Source of the DNA: Nitratiruptor sp. SB155-2
GTDB lineage: Bacteria; Campylobacterota; Campylobacteria; Campylobacterales; Nitratiruptoraceae
DNA length: 64,000 nucleotides
Direction of reading: 5' to 3'
NCBI RefSeq assembly: GCF_000010325.1
Contig: NC_009662.1
Span: 702,501-766,500, forward strand
The translations under genes and the position numbers were made by a program. The notes under the pieces are model-generated. The model ran no database searches, was not told the DNA's origin, and saw only the letters and a list, made by a program, of their open reading frames with translations. This document shows positions 10,111 through 18,652 of the stretch, piece after piece (position 1 is the first letter of the stretch; every line of letters starts with the position of its first letter).

Positions 10111-10788
10111 TCAGTTTTTTTCCGTTACTCTATGGAAATAGTAATAGATACTGCCTCCAATAATCAGTGCCAGCGGCAATGCATAGTACCAGTGCTCTTT
10201 TGCCCACTTGACAATCTGTAAAATCTCTTCACCAAAAATATAGGCCGGAATGATAGTCATGGCAGCCCAAATTTGAGCACTGATGAAATTGATGAGGGCA
10301 AACTTTTTTGCACTGTAACGCGTCAGTCCAATAGCCATAGGAATAATTGTCCTCATGCCATAAAGATAGCGCTGAATAAAAATGACTGGCCAGCCATATT
10401 TTTTCAAAAGCAGGTGTGCAAGAGCAAATTTGCGTCGCTGTTTGTGCATGAGATTGTGTATGTAATGTTTATTGAAACGACCAATGTAAAAATAGATCTG
10501 ATCTCCTACGAATCCACCAAGACCCGCTACAATTATGGAAAGCCAAAGATTCATATCGCCTGTATGGCTGAGAACTCCGGCCATAACTAGGCCGGTTTCC
10601 CCTTCCATAATGGACCATACAAATAAAATGACATACCCATACGTTTTTAGTAGATAGACAAATTTCTCTTCAAGATTGTTTCCCGGAGCAAGATAGAGCT
10701 GATATCCAAGATAGGCTATGAACAAAAAGACAAAGCCCAAAAAGGCTTGTATCAGCCAATCTTTATTTTTTTCAAAAAACTTTTTCAT
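10111..10788 (-). CDS. DedA family membrane protein
   Basis: 225 aa with four to five membrane helices. The family hallmark is present: GFVGDQIYFYIGR near residue 95, and the re-entrant segment with FIQRYLYGMRTIIPMAIGLTRYS near 145. Some DedA proteins flip phospholipids or undecaprenyl phosphate and are needed for membrane energetics. Which substrate applies here is unknown. It sits 7 bases after trpB and 13 before pepA in the same direction. Confidence 0.9.
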   Translation of the reverse strand: MKKFFEKNKDWLIQAFLGFVFLFIAYLGYQLYLAPGNNLEEKFVYLLKTYGYVILFVWSIMEGETGLVMAGVLSHTGDMNLWLSIIVAGLGGFVGDQIYFYIGRFNKHYIHNLMHKQRRKFALAHLLLKKYGWPVIFIQRYLYGMRTIIPMAIGLTRYSAKKFALINFISAQIWAAMTIIPAYIFGEEILQIVKWAKEHWYYALPLALIIGGSIYYYFHRVTEKN

Positions 10789-10795
10789 CTGTTTC

Positions 10796-11995
10796 CTAAT
10801 CGAAATGGAGTAGAGATTTTGCCTGAATCATATCTTTATCCCCTCGACCAGAGAGGTTGACGATAACGAGGCTATTTTGGATATCGTTCATTTTTTTAAG
10901 ATAGGCTACCGCATGGGAACTTTCAAAAGCCGGAATGATTCCCTCTTTCTGGCTGAGCCACACAAAAGCATCCAAAGCCTCTTGATCGGTTATGGCATCA
11001 TACTGCACAACCCCTTCATCTTTCAAAAAGGAGTGTTCAGGCCCAATCCCTGGATAATCAAGACCCGCACTTATGGAGTGCGCCTCTAAAATCTGACCCT
11101 CTTCATCTTGGAGCACATAGCTCATCTGGCCATGGAGCACTCCAGGACTCCCTTTGGCAAGGCTTGCTCCATGTTTGTCGGTGTCAAGTCCAAGACCTCC
11201 AGCTTCGATACCGATGCACTGGGTTTCTTCTTCATCCAAAAAGGCGTTGAATATGCCCATTGCGTTGCTTCCACCTCCTATACAAGCGATTACGTAATCT
11301 GGAAGCCTTTTTTCAGCCGTTAATATTTGTGCTTTTGCTTCGTAACCGATGATTCCTTGGAAATCTCGAACAATCATAGGATACGGATGAGGTCCAGCGA
11401 CTGTACCGATGACGTAGAAGGTGTCTCTGGCATTGCTGACCCAGTGACGAATCGCTTCATTCATTGCGTCTTTCAATGTTCGAGAGCCGTTCTTGACTGA
11501 GTGTACCTTCGCACCAAGCAGTTTCATCCGAAAAACGTTGAGTTCTTGTCTCTTTACATCTTTTTCGCCCATAAAGATTTCACATTCGAGTCCAAAAAGG
11601 GCCGCCATTGTAGCAGTAGCCACACCATGCTGTCCTGCACCTGTTTCTGCAATCACCTTTTTCTTGCCAAGTTTTTTGGCGACAAGCCCTTGCAATATTG
11701 TGTTGTTGATCTTATGGGCACCCGTATGGTTGAGGTCCTCTCTCTTGAGATAGACAGTGGCTCCAAGCTCTTTTGAGATATTTTGTGCATAGTAGAGTGG
11801 ACTGGGGCGTCCCACATAGTTTTCAAGATAGTATCTCGCTTCTTTCCAAAACTCTTCGTCAAAGCGTAGTTTCTTATACTCTTCTTCCAGTTCCAAAAGA
11901 ATAGGCATCAAGGTTTCCGGGACATAACGCCCTCCATGAATACCAAAATGTCCAAATTCGTCCGGGTCAAATTTGCTTGGTTTTGGAATGTACAT
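10796..11995 (-). CDS. trpB: Tryptophan synthase beta subunit
   Basis: 399 aa, TrpB1 length. PLP Lys in [11 protein letters not shown] near residue 90; GAGQHG, and the phosphate loop GGGSNAMG near 235. It joins indole and serine to tryptophan. No trpA or other trp gene is adjacent: its neighbours are apt and a DedA gene, so tryptophan genes are dispersed here. The start overlaps the apt stop by one base. Confidence 0.96.
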   Translation of the reverse strand: MYIPKPSKFDPDEFGHFGIHGGRYVPETLMPILLELEEEYKKLRFDEEFWKEARYYLENYVGRPSPLYYAQNISKELGATVYLKREDLNHTGAHKINNTILQGLVAKKLGKKKVIAETGAGQHGVATATMAALFGLECEIFMGEKDVKRQELNVFRMKLLGAKVHSVKNGSRTLKDAMNEAIRHWVSNARDTFYVIGTVAGPHPYPMIVRDFQGIIGYEAKAQILTAEKRLPDYVIACIGGGSNAMGIFNAFLDEEETQCIGIEAGGLGLDTDKHGASLAKGSPGVLHGQMSYVLQDEEGQILEAHSISAGLDYPGIGPEHSFLKDEGVVQYDAITDQEALDAFVWLSQKEGIIPAFESSHAVAYLKKMNDIQNSLVIVNLSGRGDKDMIQAKSLLHFD

Positions 11996-12543
11996 TATGC
12001 GATCTCCAATACACTATAGATATTTGTCAGTTTTTTCAGTTTCTCTTCACCATTGAGAAATTTCAAATTGATGATGAAACAGGCCTCAACAAGTTCTTGT
12101 CCCGTTTTTTGAATGAGTTTCGCAGCGGCTTGAGCCGTGCCGCCAGTAGCTATCAAATCATCGATGAGCAGTACTCTTTTGCCTTCACCACGAAAAGCGT
12201 CAATATGGATCTCGATCTCATCTACGCCATATTCAAGGGCATACTTTTCGCTTATCGTCGTATAGGGGAGCTTTCCTTTCTTACGAACAGGGACAAATCC
12301 AATGCCTAGCCTTGTGGCGAGGGCTGCACCAAAAATAAATCCTCGACTTTCAATTCCAGCGACAAAGTCGATATTTTTTTCTTTATATCTCTCTTCCAAA
12401 TGTTCCATGAGCATCGTAAATGCTGATGCGTTGTTAAGTAGCGTAGTTATATCTTTAAAAACGATACCAGGTTTTGGGAAATCTGGGACATCTCGGATGG
12501 TTGAGAGTAGAAACTCTTTTTGTTCATTTGTCAGATTTTTCAT
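11995..12543 (-). CDS. apt: Adenine phosphoribosyltransferase
   Basis: 182 aa from ATG at 12543, chosen because GGAGG lies 6 bases upstream; the frame is open 4 codons further to a TTG but that would sit on the Shine-Dalgarno. PRPP motif [14 protein letters not shown] near residue 120 and the flexible-loop region [20 protein letters not shown]. It salvages adenine to AMP. The ribosome-binding site lies inside a 35-aa gene that overlaps apt in another frame, so the two are probably coupled. Confidence 0.96.
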
Positions 12544-12631
12544 TTTTTCCTCCAAAGAGTATCACTTTGATCCCGATTAGAATCACCATTAACAGTGCAA
12601 AAAAGAAGTATCCCGCGATCTCTATGCTCAT
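12524..12631 (-). CDS. Small single-pass membrane protein between rpiB and apt
   Basis: 35 aa, short and easily missed. It starts with ATG at 12631, sharing one base with the rpiB stop (TAATG), and ends with TGA at 12524, 20 bases inside apt. A short MSIEIA head is followed by a hydrophobic stretch [20 protein letters not shown], then a charged tail GGKNEKSDK, so it looks like a one-helix inner-membrane peptide with the tail in the cytoplasm. Its own codons carry the apt Shine-Dalgarno. Function unknown. Support is the perfect coupling geometry and the helix; conservation was not tested. Confidence 0.6.
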
Positions 12632-13071
12632 TATTCTTCCAAAGCCATGATTTTTTTGACTCTGTTTTCGTGTCGTCCACCTTCAAACTCTGTATTGCAC
12701 CATGCATCAATAATAGATTCCACAACGCCCGGTCCAACGACTCGCTCTCCAAAGCATACGATATTTGCATCATTGTGTGCTCGTGCCATTTGTGCTGTGT
12801 AGTAGTCGTGCACTTCGGCTGCTCGTATCCCTTTTATTTTGTTTGCTGCAATACTCATACCGATCCCAGTACCGCAAATGAGTACGCCAAAGCTCTCTTT
12901 GTCGGCAGCCACTGCTCTTGCTACTTTTTCGGCATAGTCTGGATAATCGACTCGTTCACTGCTATAGGTTCCAAGGTCTTCCACTTCGTATCCTCTTTTT
13001 TGCAAAAGCTTGATCACCAAACCTTTGATAGCGAACCCTGCATGGTCACATCCGATATATACTTTTTTCAT
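12631..13071 (-). CDS. rpiB: Ribose-5-phosphate isomerase B
   Basis: 146 aa from ATG at 13071, with AAAGG about 8 bases upstream; 5 further upstream codons are open but lack a site. GCDHAGF at the N-terminus and CGTGIGMSIAANK with the catalytic Cys near 66. It interconverts ribose-5-phosphate and ribulose-5-phosphate. It is followed with one-base overlap by the 35-aa membrane peptide gene and then apt, linking ribose phosphate supply to nucleotide salvage. Confidence 0.94.
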   Translation of the reverse strand: MKKVYIGCDHAGFAIKGLVIKLLQKRGYEVEDLGTYSSERVDYPDYAEKVARAVAADKESFGVLICGTGIGMSIAANKIKGIRAAEVHDYYTAQMARAHNDANIVCFGERVVGPGVVESIIDAWCNTEFEGGRHENRVKKIMALEE

Positions 13072-13072
13072 T

Positions 13073-13768
13073 TTAAATCCTTTCAAGTAAACTGAGTAGA
13101 TGGATAAAATCGATTCCTGTTAATTGGCTAAACAAAACTAAAAGATAGTACACAGGTAAAAAGAAAAATTGGCTTAAGGGCGTTGCCAAAATGACAATCA
13201 AAAGAATCATCCCGTAAGGGAAAAGATATTGATAGAATTTGACGACTGCATCTAATCTAAGCCATCGTGCCAGATACATCACTGCATTCGCTCCATCCAG
13301 TGGTGGAATAGGCCAAAGATTGAAGACACCTAGAACGATATTGATCAAAACGCTTTGAGCCAAAAATAGAAACAGAAACGTCTCAAATAAACCATCCGGT
13401 TTTCCAAGCCAAGCAAGGAGTATGGCACTGATGATAGCGAGGATGAAGTTGTATGTCACTCCGGCCAGGCTCACTGCAATGGCACCAAACTCTTTTCCGT
13501 TTCTTAAGACAATCTGCATGTTCACCGGCACCGGTTTTGCCCATCCAAAAATAAATCCAGCATTTGCAATGTATAAAAGTGCAGGAACTATTATTGTTCC
13601 TACAGGATCGATATGGACAATAGGATTGATGCTCAGCCTGCCGGCAAGTTTTGCCGTAGGGTCTCCATATCTGTATGCTACAAGTCCATGCATAATCTCA
13701 TGCCCTATGACAGAAACCATCAAAGCCAAGATCATGGCGGCAATATTGAGGATTTTAATGGTTTCCAC
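13073..13768 (-). CDS. M50 family site-2 protease-like membrane protein (YwhC/SpoIVFB type)
   Basis: 231 aa, six or so membrane helices. HEIMH at residues 23-27 is the zinc site with catalytic Glu, and NLWPIPPLDGANAVMYL near 155 gives the third ligand. It lacks a PDZ or CBS domain, placing it with the minimal S2P proteins and apart from RseP at 732-1796. Substrate unknown. The start overlaps the end of lepB by 14 bases, so two membrane proteases acting on precursor or membrane proteins are coupled. Confidence 0.88.
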   Translation of the reverse strand: METIKILNIAAMILALMVSVIGHEIMHGLVAYRYGDPTAKLAGRLSINPIVHIDPVGTIIVPALLYIANAGFIFGWAKPVPVNMQIVLRNGKEFGAIAVSLAGVTYNFILAIISAILLAWLGKPDGLFETFLFLFLAQSVLINIVLGVFNLWPIPPLDGANAVMYLARWLRLDAVVKFYQYLFPYGMILLIVILATPLSQFFFLPVYYLLVLFSQLTGIDFIHLLSLLERI

Positions 13769-14600
13769 TCTCTATTTCCCTCATTGCTTCTTCAATCTGT
13801 GAAACTGTTTTTCCTACTCTTTCCCATCTTGGAACATAATTCTCATCCCAGCTCCAGTAGATGAACCAAGGTTTTCCTACAATAAGTTTATAAGGAACCG
13901 GTCCCCAAAATCGGCTATCATTGGAGTGGTCACGATTGTCTCCCATCATGAAAAACTGACCTTTTGGTACTTTAAAGTAAAAGGCATTCACGTCAATTTG
14001 TGGATCGTAGGGTGGCAAGCCTTCGACGATTACCGGCTCCATCGCCAAAGATTTGTTCATATAGTATAAAAGCATGTTTCTAAAGGTGTCTACTTGCGGA
14101 TCATAGTGGATGCCCGGGTGCGCGTCCATATAAGGATTGACAACCCAAAGCTTCCCGGAAATAGTGACAATTTTGTTTTTTGGATAGTGCTTTCGTATCC
14201 AATCATCTCCTTCATGGAAATGGATTAAAAGGCGTTCGTTTTGAAAAAGAATTTCATCCCCTCCCAGGGCGACGCAGCGCTTCACGTAGTGGATTTTTGG
14301 ATTGACTGGGTAGCGGAAAATGACGATGTCTCCTCGTTTTGGTTTTGGACCTTCGATAAGATGTCCATCACCATCAAGATCAGGAAGTACCGGGATTTCG
14401 AGCCATGGAATGTGGGGTGTTGGAATGCCATAGGTAAATTTTTTGACAAAAAGATGATCACCGATGAGGAGCGTGTTTTTCATACTTCCACTCGGGATGA
14501 CAAATGCCTGTGCTATAAAAAAAATGACAAGAAGAACGATAACGATCGTTCCGGTCCAGGTATTGGACCAGTGGTAGAACTTTTTAAGTTTCTCTTTCAA
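13755..14600 (-). CDS. lepB: Signal peptidase I
   Basis: 281 aa. A single N-terminal membrane helix (about 17-34) leads directly into IPSGSM with the catalytic Ser at residue 39. The general base Lys is in HYVKRCVALGGD near 122, and GDNRDHSNDSRFWGPVP is box E. It removes signal peptides of exported proteins at the periplasmic face. E. coli LepB has two anchors; one anchor is common elsewhere. The start overlaps the folD stop by 4 bases. Confidence 0.95.
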   Translation of the reverse strand: MKEKLKKFYHWSNTWTGTIVIVLLVIFFIAQAFVIPSGSMKNTLLIGDHLFVKKFTYGIPTPHIPWLEIPVLPDLDGDGHLIEGPKPKRGDIVIFRYPVNPKIHYVKRCVALGGDEILFQNERLLIHFHEGDDWIRKHYPKNKIVTISGKLWVVNPYMDAHPGIHYDPQVDTFRNMLLYYMNKSLAMEPVIVEGLPPYDPQIDVNAFYFKVPKGQFFMMGDNRDHSNDSRFWGPVPYKLIVGKPWFIYWSWDENYVPRWERVGKTVSQIEEAMREIESGNH

Positions 14601-15445
14601 GAGCGTTTCCTTTGTTTGGCGGCTTTTATGGTATTTTTCAAAAGCATGGCGATAGTCATGGGGCCGACACCACCTGGAACGGGAGTGATGTAGGAAGCTT
14701 TTTTGCTGACATTTTCGAAATCCACATCTCCGACAATCTTATTACCGACTTTATTGATACCAATATCGATGACGATGGCTCTCTCTTTTACCATATCAGC
14801 AGTGATGAGATTGGGCTTTCCGACACCTACTGCGATAATGTCCGCCTTTTTCGTGTGTTCGGCCAAATCTTTGGTATATATATGACAGATATCCACTGTG
14901 GCAAAACGATTGAGAAGAAGCGCAGCCATCGGTTTTCCCACGATATTGCTCGCTCCTACTACACATGCATTCATTCCCTTGACATCGATACCGTACTCAT
15001 CCAAAAGCTCCATGACACCTAGTGGCGTACAAGGTGCGAATGTATCGAGACCCTGCATAAGTCGGCCAAAATTGTACGGGTGAAATCCATCCACATCTTT
15101 TGCCGGATCGATGAGCTCCAAAATCTTGGTTGTATCGATATGTTTTGGAAGCGGTAATTGGACCAATATGCCATCGATGTTTGGATTTTTATTCATCATC
15201 GAGATTGTCTCTTCGATCTCTTTTTGGCTGATGGATTCGGGCATCTCATGGACGATGGAGTAGATTCCTACATCTTTGCAGGCCCTTGCTTTCATTTTGA
15301 CATAGGTATGACTGGCTGGATCGTCCCCGACAAGTATCACAGCGAGACCCGGAATGATATCTTGCTCTTTTTTTAGCTCTTCAACCTCTTTTTTGATCGA
15401 TTCTTTGATCTTTTGGGAGAGCTTCTTTCCATCTAAAATCTGCAT
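14597..15445 (-). CDS. folD: Bifunctional methylene-THF dehydrogenase/methenyl-THF cyclohydrolase
   Basis: 282 aa, the standard length. YVKMKARACKDVGI carries the catalytic Lys and Tyr region near 50; QLPLPKH, GASNIVGKPMA (NADP loop) and the C-terminal PVPGGVGPMTIAMLLKNT are all present. It supplies 10-formyl-THF for purines and formyl-Met. First gene of the minus-strand operon reaching to ychF, transcribed divergently from the cytochrome c gene across a 74-base gap. Confidence 0.96.
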   Translation of the reverse strand: MQILDGKKLSQKIKESIKKEVEELKKEQDIIPGLAVILVGDDPASHTYVKMKARACKDVGIYSIVHEMPESISQKEIEETISMMNKNPNIDGILVQLPLPKHIDTTKILELIDPAKDVDGFHPYNFGRLMQGLDTFAPCTPLGVMELLDEYGIDVKGMNACVVGASNIVGKPMAALLLNRFATVDICHIYTKDLAEHTKKADIIAVGVGKPNLITADMVKERAIVIDIGINKVGNKIVGDVDFENVSKKASYITPVPGGVGPMTIAMLLKNTIKAAKQRKRS

Positions 15446-15474
15446 AAAACGCCTCTTTTTATGGGTTTAAAAAT

Positions 15475-15493
15475 TTTTGATATGATATCAAAA
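15475..15493. promoter_or_regulatory. Perfect 9-bp-arm palindrome between folD and a cytochrome c gene
   Basis: TTTTGATAT-G-ATATCAAAA is a perfect inverted repeat with a single central base, the shape of an operator for a dimeric regulator. It lies just left of TATATT (15495-15500), a fair -10 box for the rightward cytochrome gene, so a bound protein would cover the -35 to -10 spacer. No regulator gene is adjacent, so the binding protein is unknown. A low-complexity A+T coincidence is possible. Confidence 0.4.
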
Positions 15494-15519
15494 CTATATT
15501 GTAAGTTGGTTTAAGGAAA

Positions 15520-15867
15520 ATGGTGAGACTCTTTTTTGTTCTTCTTTTCAGTATCTATACTTTTGCGCTTGATGACTCTTTTATCACAAAAGATGAATAC
15601 GCCAAAATGCTTTATAAAAATCCAAGAGGTATTGGTTGTGACAAGTGTCACGGAAAAAAGGGTGAAGGAAGAGTTATAGGAAAGTACAGAGATGGAAATG
15701 TAACGAAGGTTATAAAAGGACCTGAAATTACCAATATAGACTATCACAGTTTCCATAAAGCGCTTACGACACAAAAACACCATTTGATGCCCCACTACTT
15801 TTTGACAGATAAAGAGATTAAAACTCTATACTATTACCTACAAAAAAGCAAAAAGAAGAAAAAATGA
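15520..15867 (+). CDS. Periplasmic monohaem cytochrome c
   Basis: 115 aa. Signal peptide MVRLFFVLLFSIYTFA, then CDKCH at residues 40-44 binds one haem, and MPHYFLTDKEI near 90 offers the distal Met ligand. This is the class I cytochrome c fold of small electron carriers. AAGGAAA precedes the ATG. The last codons overlap the CitE-like gene as ATGA, so the two are co-translated although no biochemical link is evident. The redox partner is unknown. Confidence 0.85.
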   Translation: MVRLFFVLLFSIYTFALDDSFITKDEYAKMLYKNPRGIGCDKCHGKKGEGRVIGKYRDGNVTKVIKGPEITNIDYHSFHKALTTQKHHLMPHYFLTDKEIKTLYYYLQKSKKKKK

Positions 15868-16802
15868 TTTTTGATGCAGAAACGATTGAGAGAATTCAAG
15901 CAGCCATAGATGCAAAAGATATCGATTTTTTTGAACAAAAACTGCACCCAAGAGAAAGAGAAAGAAGCAGAATGGCCATTCGCACTGCACTCATGGTGTC
16001 GGCTCATAGAGCAAAGCATCTCAACAAACTAGACGAAATCAAAGCGGATACCGTTATACTCAACCTTGAAGATGGTGTGGCTCCACAATATAAAGAAGTG
16101 GCACGGTATGCCTTGGCCTATTTTTTGCAGCATGTGCCCGAGAATGTTCCTTTGTTGGTTGTACGAACAAATCCTTTGCAAGAAGGGGGAGAAGAGGAGA
16201 TCGAGTTTCTCAATCCCTTTTTTCCTGATGCATTTCGGATTCCAAAAGTACGCCAATTGAGCGATGTGAAAAATGCGCTTTGGCTGGCAGACGATGCAAT
16301 CGATATTCATCTTTCCATTGAAACGAAAGAGGCATTTGCACTGTTGACGCAGTTACGTGTGGAAGAGAGAGTGCAAGCCTACTATCTCGGAATTTTGGAT
16401 CTTTTGGCAGATCTAAACATCGAACAAAGTGTTTTGAAACTGAATAATCCGACAATCGATTATATTCTTGCGAGATTTTTATTTGAATCAAAAATGGCAG
16501 AAGTGGTCCCAGTGAGTTTCGTCTATCAAGAGTATCAAAACGTAGAAGAGTTTGAAGCATGGTGTAGACATGAAAAGGCGATGGGATTTGACGCGAAAGC
16601 CTGTATCTCTCCAAAACAGGTGGAAATTGCGAATAGGATTTTCGCTTCTTTTGATGTGGAGCGAGCCCGGTATATCAAAAAGCGTTTCGAAGAGATGGCA
16701 AAACAGGGTATAACCGGTTTTCGTGATGAGAAGTACGGTTTTATCGATGAGCCTATCTATAAAGATGCCTTGAATCTTTTAAAGCGAACGCAAAAAACCT
16801 AA
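15864..16802 (+). CDS. CitE-like HpcH/HpaI family lyase
   Basis: 312 aa, TIM-barrel C-C lyase of the citrate lyase beta/malyl-CoA lyase superfamily. Near the N-terminus SAHRAKHLNKLDEIKADTVILNLEDGV carries the metal-linked acidic residue after the second strand; VVRTNPL gives the substrate Arg and LSIETKEAF the catalytic Glu. No citD/citF genes are nearby, so it is not part of a citrate lyase complex here. Possible roles are cleavage of a CoA thioester or of a free 2-hydroxy acid. Its end overlaps the convergent hyfI-like gene by 24 bases. Confidence 0.75.
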   Translation: MIFDAETIERIQAAIDAKDIDFFEQKLHPRERERSRMAIRTALMVSAHRAKHLNKLDEIKADTVILNLEDGVAPQYKEVARYALAYFLQHVPENVPLLVVRTNPLQEGGEEEIEFLNPFFPDAFRIPKVRQLSDVKNALWLADDAIDIHLSIETKEAFALLTQLRVEERVQAYYLGILDLLADLNIEQSVLKLNNPTIDYILARFLFESKMAEVVPVSFVYQEYQNVEEFEAWCRHEKAMGFDAKACISPKQVEIANRIFASFDVERARYIKKRFEEMAKQGITGFRDEKYGFIDEPIYKDALNLLKRTQKT

Positions 16803-17282
16803 GAATCCTCTCACAATTTCATCTGGAGTTGGAGGGCACCCCGGAATATGATATGCAACGGGCAGATGTTCTTTGACGGGTCCTTTGATAGCGAAGCTAT
16901 CTTTAAAAAGAGTACCCTGTGTGCAGTCACCAAGAGTAATCACCCATTTGGGTGAGGGGAGCTGTTCATAGGCATCGAGCAGATGTGGCAACATGTTGAA
17001 GGTTACAACCCCGCTTACTAGCAAAATGTCTGCATGTCTCGGACTCGCAACAAAACGGATACCAAGACGTTCAAGATCATAATAGGGATTGGACAGGGCA
17101 TTGCACTCTGCTTCGCATGCATTGCAGCTGCCGCTATCAACCATGCGAATGGCAAGAGAGCCGGAGAATTTTTTGCCAATTTCACTTTTGAGTGATTTTT
17201 TTATTGTTTCCAGTTCTTCATCAGCCCAACTGTTTTGTGTCTGTATCCCTTTTCGAAAACGCTGTACCCAAAAATCTATCAT
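16779..17282 (-). CDS. Complex-I/hydrogenase-4-like small subunit (HyfI/NuoB type)
   Basis: 167 aa. Cys53, Cys56 (GSCNACEAEC), Cys120 (LGDCTQG) and Cys149 (IPGCPPTPDEI) are the four ligands of the proximal 4Fe-4S cluster in NuoB and group 4 hydrogenase small subunits. The cluster site is therefore intact. It is the last gene of the six-gene operon and overlaps the large-subunit gene as ATGA. Taken with a large subunit without nickel ligands, it would pass electrons to or from a non-hydrogen partner. Confidence 0.85.
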   Translation of the reverse strand: MIDFWVQRFRKGIQTQNSWADEELETIKKSLKSEIGKKFSGSLAIRMVDSGSCNACEAECNALSNPYYDLERLGIRFVASPRHADILLVSGVVTFNMLPHLLDAYEQLPSPKWVITLGDCTQGTLFKDSFAIKGPVKEHLPVAYHIPGCPPTPDEIVRGFLGFLRSL

Positions 17283-18643
17283 AAATCGCTCCCTGCATAA
17301 CTTAAATCACAACTTTTGTTGATAAGTGGAAAATCGGCGATAATGTTTTTTGGCATCATCAAGTGGAGTGCCTGCCAATTGATGAAACTTGGATCCCTTG
17401 CGAAAAACCGATCAATTTTTTGATCTTTGATTTTAAGATAGAGCATCACTTCTCCCAGTGAACTTTCCGTGAATGCAAAATATTCACCATCTTCGAATGC
17501 ATTCAAGACAACTTCATCCTCTTGAAAATCGAGTAGGTTTCGTATGATTTGTATACTATTCTTCACTTCCTGTAACCTCACTTTAAAACGTGCCGCCACA
17601 TCACCACTTTCTTGAGTTTGGATAGAAAAGCCGTGTTCTTTGTAAAATGGGACTTCTCTTCTATCTATATGGATGCCGCTTGCCCGTGCCACAACGCCGA
17701 GGGTAGAGTATTTTAAAGCTTTTTTTTGTGAGAGTTTTCCAGTGGTATCGAGTCTGTCCCATAAAGATGGAATCTCGATAATCCATTTTTCAAAAAAGTC
17801 CATTTTCTTTTCTAAATCGTTCAAAAATGAGTGTAAAGCATTTTGATCAAATTTTCTTGCCACTCCTCTAATGGCACCAAAACCGAATCGATGGTTTGTC
17901 AAAGTTTTGAGCACTCTTCTCGTATCTTCAGCCAACATTGAAGAGTAGGCTAGAGCCGCACCGAAGCCCGCATCGTTTGGAATAAATCCGAGATCAACCA
18001 AATGGTGGGCGATTCGTTCCAGTTCTAAAAGAATCGATCCATACTTTTGGATGTTTTCATTTTCTCCTTGCTTGGAAGCTTGCCGTAAAAGATCGAGATA
18101 GGCTAGTTGATAAGCGATACTTTCGTTTCCACTGATTCTCTCTACGATATGCCATGCATCTTTAGGATCTTTTCTTTCCACTATTTTTTCAATGCCGCGA
18201 TATTTATAAAAATGGCGAACTTCAAGATGGAGTATCGATTCTCCCTCTTGGGAAAAATGAAAATGGCCAGGTTCTATGATGCCGGCATGGATGGGACCTA
18301 CGCCGACTTGAAAGATGCCATCCCCTTCTATAACTTCGTAATGATAAGGTTTGAAAGGAACTGGGTCGATATGTTTGTGTGTAAATTCTTTTCGCATAGG
18401 ATGGATGTTGGGAAATCTTTCATGATGAATGAGAGGCCTGTTGTCGAAGGTGTTAAGGATTTTAATACCAAAATCATCATGCATCTTTCGTTCGAACCAA
18501 ACTGCGGCCGGATAGGCTTGAGCAATGCTTTCGATTTCAGGATTGTCCTTGTCGATAGGAGTTTTTTCAATTTTTGAATCAAAAACATCAATGATTTCGA
18601 AATGATCCTGAAGTTCTTGGGCAAATCTAGCAATAAAACGCAT
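17279..18643 (-). CDS. Hydrogenase-like large subunit lacking Ni ligands (HyfG/NuoCD type)
   Basis: 454 aa: an N-terminal NuoC-like part (FERKMHDDFGI near 50) fused to a NuoD/hydrogenase large-subunit part (RGIEK at 149-153, LLELERIAHHLVDLG). In true [NiFe] hydrogenases a CxxC pair follows near RGIEK and a DPCxxC closes the protein. Here the places read ERISGNES (168-175) and DPSFIN (417-422), and the only cysteine is at 445. The site cannot bind a NiFe centre. This matches the described energy-converting-hydrogenase-related (Ehr) class. The real electron donor or acceptor is unknown. Confidence 0.85.
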   Translation of the reverse strand: MRFIARFAQELQDHFEIIDVFDSKIEKTPIDKDNPEIESIAQAYPAAVWFERKMHDDFGIKILNTFDNRPLIHHERFPNIHPMRKEFTHKHIDPVPFKPYHYEVIEGDGIFQVGVGPIHAGIIEPGHFHFSQEGESILHLEVRHFYKYRGIEKIVERKDPKDAWHIVERISGNESIAYQLAYLDLLRQASKQGENENIQKYGSILLELERIAHHLVDLGFIPNDAGFGAALAYSSMLAEDTRRVLKTLTNHRFGFGAIRGVARKFDQNALHSFLNDLEKKMDFFEKWIIEIPSLWDRLDTTGKLSQKKALKYSTLGVVARASGIHIDRREVPFYKEHGFSIQTQESGDVAARFKVRLQEVKNSIQIIRNLLDFQEDEVVLNAFEDGEYFAFTESSLGEVMLYLKIKDQKIDRFFARDPSFINWQALHLMMPKNIIADFPLINKSCDLSYAGSDL

Positions 18644-18652
18644 CCAATCCCT

